Assembly: GCA_024128875.1 (NCBI GenBank)
Contig: JAMYFF010000001.1
Location: 806,001-870,000, forward strand
DNA: 64,000 nt
Origin: Salinilacustrithrix flava
Lineage (GTDB): Bacteria; Actinomycetota; Acidimicrobiia; Acidimicrobiales; Salinilacustritrichaceae
Direction: 5' to 3'
The notes under the pieces are model-generated. The model made no database searches and had not been told where the DNA came from. It saw only the letters and a list, made by a program, of their open reading frames with translations. Positions within the stretch are counted from its first letter, which is position 1, and the number at the start of each line of letters is the position of its first letter. Of the stretch, positions 9,657 to 18,891 are shown one piece after another. A program made the translations under genes and the position numbers.

Positions 9657-10738
9657 CACGCGACGCTCCGGTAGAGATCGATCCACCGGGGCCCGATCGT
9701 GCCCCAGTCGAAGTGCATGGACCGGGCGACGCACGCCCCGGCGGTGGCCCGGTCCTCGGCCAGCTCGAGCGAGCGCAGCAGCGCCGTCGCGCAGGCCTCA
9801 ACGTCGTCGGGCGGGAAGGTGCCGCCCACGCTGTCGTCGACGATCTCGGGGATCGCTCCGTCGTGCGCGCCGACGGCGGGGGTGCCGGCGGCCAGCGACT
9901 CGACGAGCACGAGGCCGAAGGCCTCGCGGAGCGACGGGAGGCAGGTCGTGGCGGCGCGCGCGTACTCGTGCGCGAGCGCGTCCTGGTCGATGTCGCCGAG
10001 GAACTCGATGCGCTCGGCGGTGCGGGGATCCACGAGCGTCCGGAGCTCCCGACGGGTGGCGTCGCCGGCCGCGCCGGCGAGCACCAGACGGGCGTCCGGG
10101 TGGCACCGGGCGACGGTGCCGAACGCGGCGACGAGGACCGGGACCCGCTTGCGGGCATCGTCGGGCGTCGCGGCGCACAGGATGCGGCCGGGTTCGGTCG
10201 GCGTCGACGCGCTGAACCGGGCGCAGTCGATGGCGTTGGGGATGACGACGGCGTCGACCCCGAACTCGGCACGGAGGTGGTCGGCGGCCGCCTGGCTCGG
10301 CGAGATCACCGCGGCCGCGCCCCGCGTGCCGGCCGCGAAGGCGCGCCAGCGGATCCGGTGGTCGTCGAACCCGCGCCGCACCGCGATGCCCCCGTAGTGC
10401 ACCACGTAGGGGCGGCGGGCGAGGCGGGCCGCGAGCGCGTCGCCGTAGAGCAGCGCATGGACCACGTCGTCGCGGCGGCGAGCCAGCTCGGCGGCCATCG
10501 CCGGGACGTGGGTGAGCAGCCCGTCGAGGTCGTGGTGGATCCGGCGGAGATCGGGGGCCGGCACGAGGTGCACGGGGACGCCGTCCACGTCGTACCGGCG
10601 AGGTGGCGGGCCACCGGCGACCAGTCGGGCGTCGATGCCCTGGCCGCGCAACCAGCCGGCGAGGCCGAGCGCGAGGGTCTCCGAGCCGCGCTTCACGTGC
10701 GGCCACGCGTACGGGTTCGTGATGGCGATCGACGTCAC
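9656..10738 (-). CDS. GT4-family glycosyltransferase (GT-B fold)
   Basis: This 360-residue protein starts with a typical GT-B N-terminus (ITNPYAWPHVKRGSE, a PxxGG-like loop variant). The C-terminal domain has the retaining-GT motif EAFGLVLVESLAAGTPAVG, where the E-x7-E pair binds the nucleotide-sugar. ILCAATPDDARKRVPVLVAAF starts the second Rossmann domain. The sugar donor cannot be assigned. Translation starts at GTG 10738, four bases inside the upstream gene's end, as in most genes of this locus. Confidence 0.85.
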   Translation of the reverse strand: MTSIAITNPYAWPHVKRGSETLALGLAGWLRGQGIDARLVAGGPPPRRYDVDGVPVHLVPAPDLRRIHHDLDGLLTHVPAMAAELARRRDDVVHALLYGDALAARLARRPYVVHYGGIAVRRGFDDHRIRWRAFAAGTRGAAAVISPSQAAADHLRAEFGVDAVVIPNAIDCARFSASTPTEPGRILCAATPDDARKRVPVLVAAFGTVARCHPDARLVLAGAAGDATRRELRTLVDPRTAERIEFLGDIDQDALAHEYARAATTCLPSLREAFGLVLVESLAAGTPAVGAHDGAIPEIVDDSVGGTFPPDDVEACATALLRSLELAEDRATAGACVARSMHFDWGTIGPRWIDLYRSVA

Positions 10739-11661
10739 AGCAGCAACCTCCGGTGACGGGCGGAGCCCACCAGCAGGGCGACGGAACCCACCGCGTCGAG
10801 GGCGACCTGGCGCGCGAGCGCGCCAGGGCGACGGTGACGGGCCAGGGCCCATCGCAGGTAGGGCGCCGCGGCGAGCGCCGGCCAGGGGGAGCGGCGCAGG
10901 GCGGCGAGCGCGGTGCCGGCCAGCGCCGCCTGCGCCTCCAACGAGTGCGGCCGGAGGCGGTGGGGTGCCGGCGTCCGCTCGGCCAGCTCGGGGATCGCTC
11001 GGATGAGGGCCGGGAACAGCGAACGCCGCCACTCCTCCCTGATCGACGACCGCAGCGTGCCTGGGAACACGTGGTGGCGGACCCGCGCGTCCGTCCGGAA
11101 CGTGGTGGCCCAGCCCGTCCGCCTCACGCGCCAGGCGAGGTCCGTGTCCTCGGCGAACCAGCGCCCGTCCCTCGACAGGCGCTCGGCGAAGTGCTCGTCG
11201 AAGCCGCCCACGACCACCAGCGCTTCCCGGCGGTAGGCGATGTTGCAGGTCTCGTAGAGGCCGGTCTCTCCGGTGACGTGGATCGTGCGGTCGTCGGGAT
11301 CGGCCGGTGAGGCCGGCACGGTGGTGCCCTGCACGATGCCGATGCTGTCGTCGCCCAGGCCGGCGACGAGGCCGCCGAGCCAGCCGGGGTCGGGGACGCA
11401 GTCGTCGTCGAGGAAGGCGACGACCGGGGCCGTGGTGGCGCGCCAGCCGGCGTTCCGGGCGCCTGCCGGGCCGATGCCGGGGGTGCGGAGGACGGTGACG
11501 TCCCGGCCACGCAGGACGGCCTCGGTGCGCGGGCAGGGTCCGTCGACCACGACCACGACCTCGGACGGCCCCGGCCGGAGGGCGTCGATGCCGTCGAGCG
11601 CCTCGGCGAGGAGCTCGGGCCTGCGGTGCGTCGGCACCACGACGGCGGCGTCGGCGATCAT
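10735..11661 (-). CDS. GT2-family glycosyltransferase
   Basis: This 308-residue GT-A enzyme shows AAVVVPTHRRPELL at the start, VVVVVDGP, the metal-binding AFLDDDCVPDPGW near residue 88, and FAEDTDLAWRVRRTG near 180. A Leu/Ala-rich tail may associate with the membrane. It is closely similar in layout to the GT2 protein at 8122-9072, so the two may have arisen by duplication within the locus. The ATG at 11661 overlaps the preceding stop by four bases. Confidence 0.85.
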   Translation of the reverse strand: MIADAAVVVPTHRRPELLAEALDGIDALRPGPSEVVVVVDGPCPRTEAVLRGRDVTVLRTPGIGPAGARNAGWRATTAPVVAFLDDDCVPDPGWLGGLVAGLGDDSIGIVQGTTVPASPADPDDRTIHVTGETGLYETCNIAYRREALVVVGGFDEHFAERLSRDGRWFAEDTDLAWRVRRTGWATTFRTDARVRHHVFPGTLRSSIREEWRRSLFPALIRAIPELAERTPAPHRLRPHSLEAQAALAGTALAALRRSPWPALAAAPYLRWALARHRRPGALARQVALDAVGSVALLVGSARHRRLLL

Positions 11662-12545
11662 GCCGCCCCTGCCCGCCGGATCCTGGTTCGCTCGGCCACC
11701 GCGCCCGCTCGGTAGGCGGCGTGGCAGGCCGCCGCGAGGGGCCCGTGCGGCCAGCCCAGCCGCCGGCCGGCGGACAGGCCCTCCCGGACGACGTGGGGGA
11801 CGGTGCCCGCCAGCGTCCGGGTCCATCCCTTGTCGAGGAAGTCGGCACCGGGCAGCTCGGGGTGCAGCGAGCGGGTCCGGGCGAAGCCGCGGCCGTACGC
11901 CCGTTGCTTGCGGAGGAGGCCCCGCACGGACGTCGGGTAGTGGTGGCCGACCGGGATGTCGGGCGCGTACCAGACGTCCCAGCCGGCATCGATGATGCGG
12001 GCGCAGTGGTCGACGTCCTCGCCGGCTGCCTCCGTGAGGGAGGTGTCGAACAGGCCGACCTCGTCGAGGCAGCGCTGCTTGTAGGAGATGTTGACGCTCG
12101 GGACGAACCGCACCGGACCCTCGTCCGTGCGCAGCGGGGCGAACGAGGTGCGGTGCAGGTGCTCGGAGGCGAGCGACCCCGCGGTGAGGTTCACGATGCT
12201 GCCGCCGATGGCGCCGGCCTCCGGCAGCGCCGCGTGCCGGTCGACGTGGGCGGCCACCCACCCGGTGGGAGCGACGGCGTCGTCGTCGAGGAAGCACACG
12301 ACGTCGGCCGGTCGGGGCGCGAGGGCCCGGTGTGCGGTGTTGCGGGCGTGCGCCGGCCCGCGGTTGGGCTCGGGCACGACCCGCACCCACGAGGGCAGCG
12401 GCACGGGGATGTCGAGGGGCTCGGGGTTGCCGTCGACGACGACCACCTCGCGGGGTCGGGGATCGAGGGCGACGACGGACTCGAGGCACCGCCACAGCAG
12501 CTCGGTGCGTCCGAAGGTGGGGATGGCCACGACGACGCTCAGCAT
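11658..12545 (-). CDS. GT2-family glycosyltransferase
   Basis: This 295-residue GT-A protein begins VVVAIPTFGRTELLWR. It has a CFLDDDAVAPTGW metal motif near residue 89 and GEDVDHCARIIDAGWD near 177, followed by a basic KQRAYGRGFARTR segment that could touch lipid or acceptor phosphate. It belongs to the run of overlapping minus-strand genes; its start lies seven bases inside the upstream GT4 gene. Donor and linkage are unknown. Confidence 0.83.
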   Translation of the reverse strand: MLSVVVAIPTFGRTELLWRCLESVVALDPRPREVVVVDGNPEPLDIPVPLPSWVRVVPEPNRGPAHARNTAHRALAPRPADVVCFLDDDAVAPTGWVAAHVDRHAALPEAGAIGGSIVNLTAGSLASEHLHRTSFAPLRTDEGPVRFVPSVNISYKQRCLDEVGLFDTSLTEAAGEDVDHCARIIDAGWDVWYAPDIPVGHHYPTSVRGLLRKQRAYGRGFARTRSLHPELPGADFLDKGWTRTLAGTVPHVVREGLSAGRRLGWPHGPLAAACHAAYRAGAVAERTRIRRAGAA

Positions 12546-13663
12546 GCGAACACCTCCCGGTGCAGTCGCTCGGCCTGGCGGGCCAGGTCGAAGCGCTCCT
12601 CCACGATCTGGCGGCCGCGGGCCCCCATGGACGCGCGCAGGCAGCGGTCGGCGAGCAGCCGCTCCAGGGCCTCCGCCATCGCTGCCGGTTCGTCGGGAGG
12701 GACGAGCACGCCGCTGGCGCCGTCGTCGACCATCTCGCCGACGGCGACGACGTCGGTCGCCACCACGGGCCGCCCGGCCGCCATCGCCTCCTTCACGACG
12801 ACGGGCATCGAGTCGCGGTCACCGTCACGTGCCACCCGGTACGCCCCGCAGAACACGTCTGCCTCGGCGATGGCCCTGATGGTCTCCTCGTGGTCACGGG
12901 CACCCGCGAAGCGCACCCGGTCGGCGATCCCGAGCGCCTCGGCCTGGCGGCGCAAGGTGGCCTCCTCGGGACCGTCGCCCACGACGACGAGCCTCCAGCG
13001 CCCCGTGAGCCGAGCGCACGCGGCGAGGACCACGTCCATGCCCTTCTTCTCCACCAACCGGCCGACGGTGATGATGGTCGGGGCGGCACGTGGGACCGGG
13101 GGCGGCGGTGGTCGCCCCAGATCGGTGCTGGCGGGGATGACGACGACGGGGCCTGCATCGCCGTGGTGCTGCTCGATCCAGCGGCGGTTGTACTCGCAGA
13201 CGGTGACCACGCAGGCGGCGGCACGGAGCCGGTGCGAGACGTCGCCCTCGGGCACGAAGAGGTCCCGGGCGTGCGCCGTGAGGGAGTGGCCGGTCCCGAG
13301 CGAGCGCCCGATGACCTCGGCGGCGTCGGCGGAGCGGTAGGCGAAGTGGGCGTGCACGGCGCGCACGCCGCGCCGGCGAGCCACCTCGGCGGCGGCGAGC
13401 AGGCGGAGCCGGAACCCGAACGTGAGGGGTCCGCGCGCGAGTGCCCCGATCGCCTGGGGCCGGCGGGCGAGCAGGCGAGCGACGTGCGCCAGGGTCCACC
13501 AGCTGCGGGCGCGGTGGGCGCGCAGGGGCAGGTCACCGCCTGCGCCCTCGAGGTTCACGACGTGCACGTCGACCCCACGATCCCGCAGGGCCCGGATCTC
13601 GTCGTGCACGAAGGTCTGGGAGAGCACGGGGTAGTCGAGCAGCACGTAGCAGACGGCGCTCAT
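12539..13663 (-). CDS. GT4-family glycosyltransferase
   Basis: This 374-residue GT-B enzyme has an N-terminal domain beginning CYVLLDYPVLSQTFVHDEI, a form common in colanic-acid WcaL-like transferases, and VHAHFAYRSAD near residue 103. The C-terminal domain starts TIITVGRLVEKKGMDVVLAA and carries SMPVVVKEAMAAGRPVVATD as the nucleotide-sugar site. This makes it a likely retaining transferase acting on an exopolysaccharide unit. It overlaps its neighbours on both sides. Confidence 0.85.
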   Translation of the reverse strand: MSAVCYVLLDYPVLSQTFVHDEIRALRDRGVDVHVVNLEGAGGDLPLRAHRARSWWTLAHVARLLARRPQAIGALARGPLTFGFRLRLLAAAEVARRRGVRAVHAHFAYRSADAAEVIGRSLGTGHSLTAHARDLFVPEGDVSHRLRAAACVVTVCEYNRRWIEQHHGDAGPVVVIPASTDLGRPPPPPVPRAAPTIITVGRLVEKKGMDVVLAACARLTGRWRLVVVGDGPEEATLRRQAEALGIADRVRFAGARDHEETIRAIAEADVFCGAYRVARDGDRDSMPVVVKEAMAAGRPVVATDVVAVGEMVDDGASGVLVPPDEPAAMAEALERLLADRCLRASMGARGRQIVEERFDLARQAERLHREVFAC

Positions 13664-14742
13664 GCCGGGACCCCCTCCAGGTGGAGCGCCTCGCGGTAGC
13701 GGGTCGCCAGCTCCGGCCAGGCGAGCGCAGCCGCCTGCGTCCGAGCTCGCTCGCCCAGCTCCCGGCGATGGACCCCGTCGCGCAGCAGCTCGGTCACCGC
13801 GTCGACGAGCGCATCGTGGTCGGCGACCACGATCCCGCCTGCCCCGACGGCGTCGCCGACGCCGCCGACGTCGGTCGCCACGGTCGGGGTGCCGCACGCC
13901 GCGGCCTCGACGGCGACCAGACCGAAGCCTTCGACGTGGCCGTCGACGGCGATCCCGGGCATGACGTGGACATCGGCCAGGCGCAGGAGCGCGCCGACGG
14001 TCGGGTCGTCGACCGCGCCGAGCACGCGCACCGACGGCGGGGCGAGCGCCTCGAGGGCGGCCCGCTCGGGCCCGTCGCCGGCGACGACCCAGATCGCGTC
14101 GGGCACCGCGTCGAGGACCCGTCGCCAGCGATCGAGCAGCTCACGGTGGCCCTTGCGGGGGACGAGGCGGGAGATGGAGGCGACCACGGGTCGTCCGTCC
14201 AGGTCGAGGCGTGCAGCCAGCTCGACCGGATCTCCGTGGGGACGGTCGAGGTCGATGCCGGGCGGCAGGACGACGGCCTCCACGTCGAGGCGCGCGCACA
14301 GGTCGGCGGTGTAGGTGCTGTTCGCGACGACGACGTCCATGCCTCCCAGGGCCCGCACCAGCGATCGCTGGGCCCGTGGGTGGTGGAGGCTGCGCAGGAC
14401 CTCGGTTCCGTGGACGAGCACGGCCCGGACGCCCGGGCGCTCCGCGCCGGCCAGGGCCCGGGCGTGCGGCCACCACTCGGCGCACAGCGTGACGGCGGAC
14501 GCAGGCGCGTCGAGCAGGGCGCGGCGTGCAGGGCGCCACCGCGGCGGGCACGTACCCACGAGGGGTGCGGTGAGGACGTGGTAGGCGCCATCCGCCGGGG
14601 AGTCGTGGTCGGCGGTCGGCGGGCGCAGCAGCGCAGCGCGGCCCGGCGCGAGGTGACGGCAGAGGTCGTCGACCCAGCGCTCGATGCCGCCGGTGGCGGG
14701 CGGCGCGTTGTGGGCGGCGACGAGGAGGTCGAGGCCGGTCAT
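13660..14742 (-). CDS. GT4-family glycosyltransferase
   Basis: This 360-residue GT-B protein has an N-terminal PPATGGIERWVDDL loop (GG motif for acceptor or phosphate), VLVHGTEVLRSL near residue 105, VVASISRLVPRKGHREL at the start of the second domain, and EGFGLVAVEAAACGTPTVATD near 275-295 with the E-x7-E pair. It is likely a retaining transferase. The ATG at 14742 overlaps the stop of the GT2-GT26 fusion gene by four bases, so both products are probably made together. Confidence 0.86.
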   Translation of the reverse strand: MTGLDLLVAAHNAPPATGGIERWVDDLCRHLAPGRAALLRPPTADHDSPADGAYHVLTAPLVGTCPPRWRPARRALLDAPASAVTLCAEWWPHARALAGAERPGVRAVLVHGTEVLRSLHHPRAQRSLVRALGGMDVVVANSTYTADLCARLDVEAVVLPPGIDLDRPHGDPVELAARLDLDGRPVVASISRLVPRKGHRELLDRWRRVLDAVPDAIWVVAGDGPERAALEALAPPSVRVLGAVDDPTVGALLRLADVHVMPGIAVDGHVEGFGLVAVEAAACGTPTVATDVGGVGDAVGAGGIVVADHDALVDAVTELLRDGVHRRELGERARTQAAALAWPELATRYREALHLEGVPA

Positions 14743-16373
14743 CGTGCCGCCGCCCGCTCCCGCGCGAACGCGAGCAGCACCTGGGGGTCCTCGACCAGGT
14801 ACCGCCGCCACAGGCGTCCGGGTTCCTGCGCGAGGCGCCAGGCCCACTCGAGACCGGCCTGCTGCATCCACCGTGGCGCCCGAGGGCGCGTGCCGGCCAC
14901 GAAGTCGAGCGCCGATCCGACGCCGATGACCACGCCGTCGCCGAGGGCATCCCGGTGCTGGTGCACCCAGCGCTCCTGGCGGCCACCGCCGATGGCGAGC
15001 AGCACGAGGTCGGCGCCCGTGGACCGGACCCACTCGGCGACCTCCCGTCCGGCGACCGGGTCGTCCATCTCCTCGGGCGAGGGGCAGCGGATGCCCGCGG
15101 TGCGGGTGCCCCAGCGACCGGCGGCCGCCTCGGCCGCGGCGGCGGCGACGCCGGGCTCGCCGCCGACGTAGCAGACCGTCCAGCCGGTGGCGCCGGCCCG
15201 CTCGAGCAGGCGGACCGTGAGGTCGGTGCCGTTGACGCGCCCGCGCAGCGGCGTGCGCTGCCAACGAGCCATCCAGAGCAGCGGCACCCCGTCGGGCACG
15301 ACCAGGTCGGCCGCACGCAGGGCCGCTCGGGTCGGGCTCGACTCGTCCGCCTGGCGGAGGAAGTCGACGTTGGCGGTCACGACGTGACGGAACGAGCCCT
15401 CCGCCGCCATCGCCGCGATCCGCTCGACGGCCCCGTCGAGGTCGACGACGTCGATGGCCGTGCCGAGCAGCGCGATGCGGTCCGCTCGACCGGTGCCCCG
15501 TGGCTCGGTCGTCGGGGTCGTCGCCATGGCCCGGCTGGCCCGGGCCCAGGTCTCGGCCCGGTCCCGTCGCCCGAGGGCGGTCCAGACGACGGCCCGCCCG
15601 ACGAGCCCGACCTGGGTCGCACGGCGAGCAGCCGAGGGGTGGCGATGGTGGTCGTCCAGCACGCGCCGCCACCCCTGGGCCCACAGCTCCTTGGCCGACG
15701 GGCCGAGCCCGGCGGTCGACGTCCCGGACCGGTGCGAGGTGGGGCACCCGGGGACCCACTCCGTGGTCCAGCCGGCCGCCTGCATCCGCAGGCACAGGTC
15801 GGCGTCCTCTCCGTAGAGGAAGTAGCGCTCGTCGAACCCGTGCACCTCGTCGAAGGCCGTCCGGCGAGCGAGCAGCGCTGCGCCGGAGAGCCACTGCACG
15901 GGACCGCCATCGGGCAGCCGCCGCTGGTACCAGGCGGCGTCCAGGCGGGCAGCCAGACCGGGCTCCAGCGGGCAGCGGAGCACCGACGGGCGCCGACGGG
16001 CGACCGGCTCCCGACGGCCGTCGGGGTGCTCGAGGTCGGACGACACGAGGCCGCACCCCGGCGTGCGGTCGAGGTGGTCCACCAGGGCGGCGAGGGTCCC
16101 CGGGCGCAGCTCGGCGTCGGGGTTGAGGAGCAGGACGTGGTCGGCGGTCGTGGCGCCCACGCCCAGGTTGCAGCCGGCGCCGAAGCCCCGGTTCGGCGCG
16201 CGGAGGACGCGTGCACCCGCACGGCGCGCGATGGCGCTGCTGTCGTCCGGCGATCCGCTGTCGACGACGAAGACCGAGCCCACCATCGGCTCGCGCACCG
16301 CCGACCGGACGCAGGCGTCGATGGTGGCCGCGGACCGGTGCGCCACGACCACGACGTCGACCGGCGCGCTCAC
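14739..16373 (-). CDS. GT2 glycosyltransferase fused to WecG/TagA/CpsF (GT26) glycosyltransferase
   Basis: This 544-residue protein carries two enzymes in one frame. Residues 1 to about 285 are a GT2 rhamnosyltransferase-like domain: VDVVVVAHRS, LLNPDAELRPGTL and FLYGEDADLCLRMQAAGW. Residues about 300-535 are a WecG/TagA/CpsF domain: HVVTANVDFLRQA, LVVPDGVPLLWMARW, LLAIGGGRQERWVHQH and the C-terminal RPRAPRWMQQAGLEW helix that in TagA helps membrane contact. GT26 enzymes usually add ManNAc-type sugars to a lipid-linked GlcNAc, an early step. Fusion to GT2 suggests two consecutive additions by one protein. It starts at GTG 16373; an internal Met near the junction could also allow separate translation. 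Confidence 0.85.
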   Translation of the reverse strand: MSAPVDVVVVAHRSAATIDACVRSAVREPMVGSVFVVDSGSPDDSSAIARRAGARVLRAPNRGFGAGCNLGVGATTADHVLLLNPDAELRPGTLAALVDHLDRTPGCGLVSSDLEHPDGRREPVARRRPSVLRCPLEPGLAARLDAAWYQRRLPDGGPVQWLSGAALLARRTAFDEVHGFDERYFLYGEDADLCLRMQAAGWTTEWVPGCPTSHRSGTSTAGLGPSAKELWAQGWRRVLDDHHRHPSAARRATQVGLVGRAVVWTALGRRDRAETWARASRAMATTPTTEPRGTGRADRIALLGTAIDVVDLDGAVERIAAMAAEGSFRHVVTANVDFLRQADESSPTRAALRAADLVVPDGVPLLWMARWQRTPLRGRVNGTDLTVRLLERAGATGWTVCYVGGEPGVAAAAAEAAAGRWGTRTAGIRCPSPEEMDDPVAGREVAEWVRSTGADLVLLAIGGGRQERWVHQHRDALGDGVVIGVGSALDFVAGTRPRAPRWMQQAGLEWAWRLAQEPGRLWRRYLVEDPQVLLAFARERAAAR

Positions 16374-17455
16374 GCTGCAGCCTCCAGCGCTCGCCGGAGG
16401 CGGCGTCCGAGCGCGGCGCCCGAGAAGCACGCCGCCCGCCTCCGGCCCGCACCGGTCAGGCGTCGCCGCCGGCGCTCGTCGCCGAGCAGGCCGAGGAGGT
16501 GCTCGGCGAGCTCGGCCGGGTCGCCGGGCGAGAAGCTGTCGATGCCGCCCTGGCCCACCTCGAGGTGCGGCGGGATGGCGGACGCGACGACGGGTGCACC
16601 GAAGGCCATGGCCTCGAGGACGGGCAGCCCGAACCCCTCCTCGAGCGACGGTGAGACGAACGCCTCGGCGTGCGCGTACAGGCCGGGGAGGTCGGCCTCA
16701 TCGACCCACCCGCACAGCTCGACGCCGGCGGTGCGCCGCGCCCGGTCGACGACGGCGTCCACCTTCCAGCCCACCTTCCCGACCAGCAGCAGGCGGGTGG
16801 CGCCGCGGGCGGACCCGAGCAGCTCCCACGCATCGAGGAGCGTGCCGAGGTCCTTGCGGGGCTCGATCCGGCAGATGCTCAGGACGTACGGGCCGTCGCC
16901 GGCGACCGCCGGTCGCTCGTGGTGGCCGGCCCGAGCGGCGGCCTCGAGCCAGGGGGGCATCGCCCCGCCGACCACGTGGACCCGATCGGAGACCGGCAGG
17001 ACGGTGCCGAGCTCCTCGGCCACCGCGCGCGTCCCGGTCGAGATGTGGGCCCCCCGTTGCACGGCGACCCGGTCGAACGTGCGGTACCAGGCCCCGGCGC
17101 CACGACCCATGGTCTCGGGCCGGCTCCACGGGACGATGTCGTGGATGGCGTCCAGGACGGGGACGCCGGGTCGGGCGGGTGGTGGCTTCGCCGGGCAGTA
17201 CAGCACGTCCACCCCCACCTGGCGGATCGCCCGGGGCAGGTGCAGCTGGGTGGCAGCCGCCTGGCTGTCGGTGGACAGGCAGACGGTGCGCAGGCGGTCG
17301 GGGCCGTGGCGCCAGCGTGTCGGCACCTGCCGGCGGACGAAGGCCACGACCTCGTCGTCGGGCGCCTGGGCCAGGGCCTCCACGGCGGCGAACACGTGCC
17401 CCTCGACGCCGCTGCGCTCGTCGAGGACGGAGGTGGCGTCGACGCCGATCCTCAT
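16370..17455 (-). CDS. GT4-family glycosyltransferase (mannosyltransferase-like)
   Basis: This 361-residue GT-B enzyme has a MRIGVDATSVLDERSG start typical of WbaZ-like mannosyl/rhamnosyl transferases. YVLSICRIEPRKDLGTLLDAW opens the second domain, and EEGFGLPVLEAMAFGAPVV near residue 267 is the donor-binding signature. The tail is very Arg-rich. It is placed between the polymerase-like membrane protein and the GT2-GT26 fusion, with four-base overlaps at both ends. Confidence 0.86.
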   Translation of the reverse strand: MRIGVDATSVLDERSGVEGHVFAAVEALAQAPDDEVVAFVRRQVPTRWRHGPDRLRTVCLSTDSQAAATQLHLPRAIRQVGVDVLYCPAKPPPARPGVPVLDAIHDIVPWSRPETMGRGAGAWYRTFDRVAVQRGAHISTGTRAVAEELGTVLPVSDRVHVVGGAMPPWLEAAARAGHHERPAVAGDGPYVLSICRIEPRKDLGTLLDAWELLGSARGATRLLLVGKVGWKVDAVVDRARRTAGVELCGWVDEADLPGLYAHAEAFVSPSLEEGFGLPVLEAMAFGAPVVASAIPPHLEVGQGGIDSFSPGDPAELAEHLLGLLGDERRRRRLTGAGRRRAACFSGAALGRRLRRALEAAA

Positions 17456-18891
17456 CGGGTCACCTGCAGTCCGTCGGGGCGCGACGCGGCCGTCACCTCT
17501 CCGCCGCGTGGGAGCCGGTCCTCGTGCGCCCAGCGGCCGACCATGCCGACGAGGAGCCAGAACCAGCCCGACACCGTGATCGACGACATGGCGTCGACGG
17601 TGAAGGAGTCGACCACGACGATCACCAGGTACCCGCACGCGGCGAGCGCCACCGCCGCCTTGGTCCGGTCGGGGTGGCGGAGCGCGATCCCCGCGGCGGA
17701 CGCGATCCCGAACCAGGAGATGGCCAACCAGCCCGCCAACCCCGGGAGGCCGGTCTCCGATGCGAGCGTGTAGTAGTACGACTCGCCGGGCAGCGGATCG
17801 AGGGGCAGTCGGTAGGTCTCGTCACCGAAGCCCGCCTGGCCGAGGAAGGTGCTGCGCGCCGACCGCTCCGGGTCGACCAGGAGGTTGAGGCCGGTGCCCG
17901 CGCCGAAGGGCCGCTCGAGCAGCGCGTCGACGGTCTGGCCGAGGCGCTCGGTGCGCAGCCGTGCCGAGCTCTCGTCGGCACCGTCACGGAGCAGCGCGAG
18001 CTTGATCCGGGCGCTGTCGAACGCGGACCGATCCGGCTCGGACGCGGCGCGGCGGTCCTGGACCGGTGTCAGCAGCACCAGGGCGATGACCGCCGTGGCG
18101 AGCACGGTGACGACCTGGCCGGCGCGTGCACCCTCTCGGCGGAAGGCGGGTCGGCACAGCGCGACGGCGACGACCGCGAGGCCGGCGGCGAACACCGACA
18201 GCTGCACGCCGCGCTGCCCGGTCAGCAGCACCCCGAGCAGCGAGGTGGCGAGCAGCGCGCTCGGCACCACCCAGCGCCTCGGACGCACCAGGAGCGCGGC
18301 GCCCGACATCAGGGCGACGAGCCCGAGGTGGTGCCCGAGGGCGCTGGCGCCGGGCAGAGTCGAGAAGATGCGCCGCTCCCGGATGGCGATGGGGAACGTG
18401 CGCCGGTAGTGGGCGATCTCCGCGGCGTCGAAGCCGGCGAGCCACTGCTTGATCGCGTACGCGCCGACGAGGGCACCACCGGCCAGGACCACCTGCACCA
18501 GCCGGCGCACCAGCACGGGCCGACGCGCCACCTCCGCGCCGATGAAGTAGAGGGCCAGCGCCTCGACGACCAACCGCGCCCCTCGCAGACCGGTGAGCAC
18601 GGAGGGCAGGTCGGTGCTGAACGCCTGGGCCGCGACCACGGCGCCGTAGCCGAGGACGAGCGCGGTGAGCCCGTGGGCGCCCCGGCCGGTGGAGGCGGGC
18701 CGCTCCCGGACCGCGTGGAGGAGGAGCAGCGCGATGAGCCCCGTCACGGCCAGGGACCAGGGGACCCCGGCGGCGTGCGCCTGCAGCCAGCCGAGGAAGG
18801 GCAGGACGGCGACGAGCACCAGCACCTTCGTGTCGAAGGACCGGGTGACGTACCACCCCGTGGCCAGCGCCAGCACGGCGAGGACGGTCAC
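17452..18891 (-). CDS. O-antigen ligase/polymerase-like membrane protein (Wzy-type)
   Basis: This 479-residue protein has about 10-12 hydrophobic segments and a large hydrophilic loop at about 290-355 containing RTERLGQTVDALLERPFGAGTGL. A gap-free LPGESYYYTLASETGLPGLAGW follows, a pattern typical of the Wzy_C/O-antigen ligase family (Pfam PF04932). It would polymerise repeat units or transfer finished glycan on the outer face of the membrane. The GTG at 18891 overlaps the upstream gene by four bases. Whether it is a polymerase or a ligase cannot be decided from sequence. Confidence 0.8.
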   Translation of the reverse strand: MTVLAVLALATGWYVTRSFDTKVLVLVAVLPFLGWLQAHAAGVPWSLAVTGLIALLLLHAVRERPASTGRGAHGLTALVLGYGAVVAAQAFSTDLPSVLTGLRGARLVVEALALYFIGAEVARRPVLVRRLVQVVLAGGALVGAYAIKQWLAGFDAAEIAHYRRTFPIAIRERRIFSTLPGASALGHHLGLVALMSGAALLVRPRRWVVPSALLATSLLGVLLTGQRGVQLSVFAAGLAVVAVALCRPAFRREGARAGQVVTVLATAVIALVLLTPVQDRRAASEPDRSAFDSARIKLALLRDGADESSARLRTERLGQTVDALLERPFGAGTGLNLLVDPERSARSTFLGQAGFGDETYRLPLDPLPGESYYYTLASETGLPGLAGWLAISWFGIASAAGIALRHPDRTKAAVALAACGYLVIVVVDSFTVDAMSSITVSGWFWLLVGMVGRWAHEDRLPRGGEVTAASRPDGLQVTR

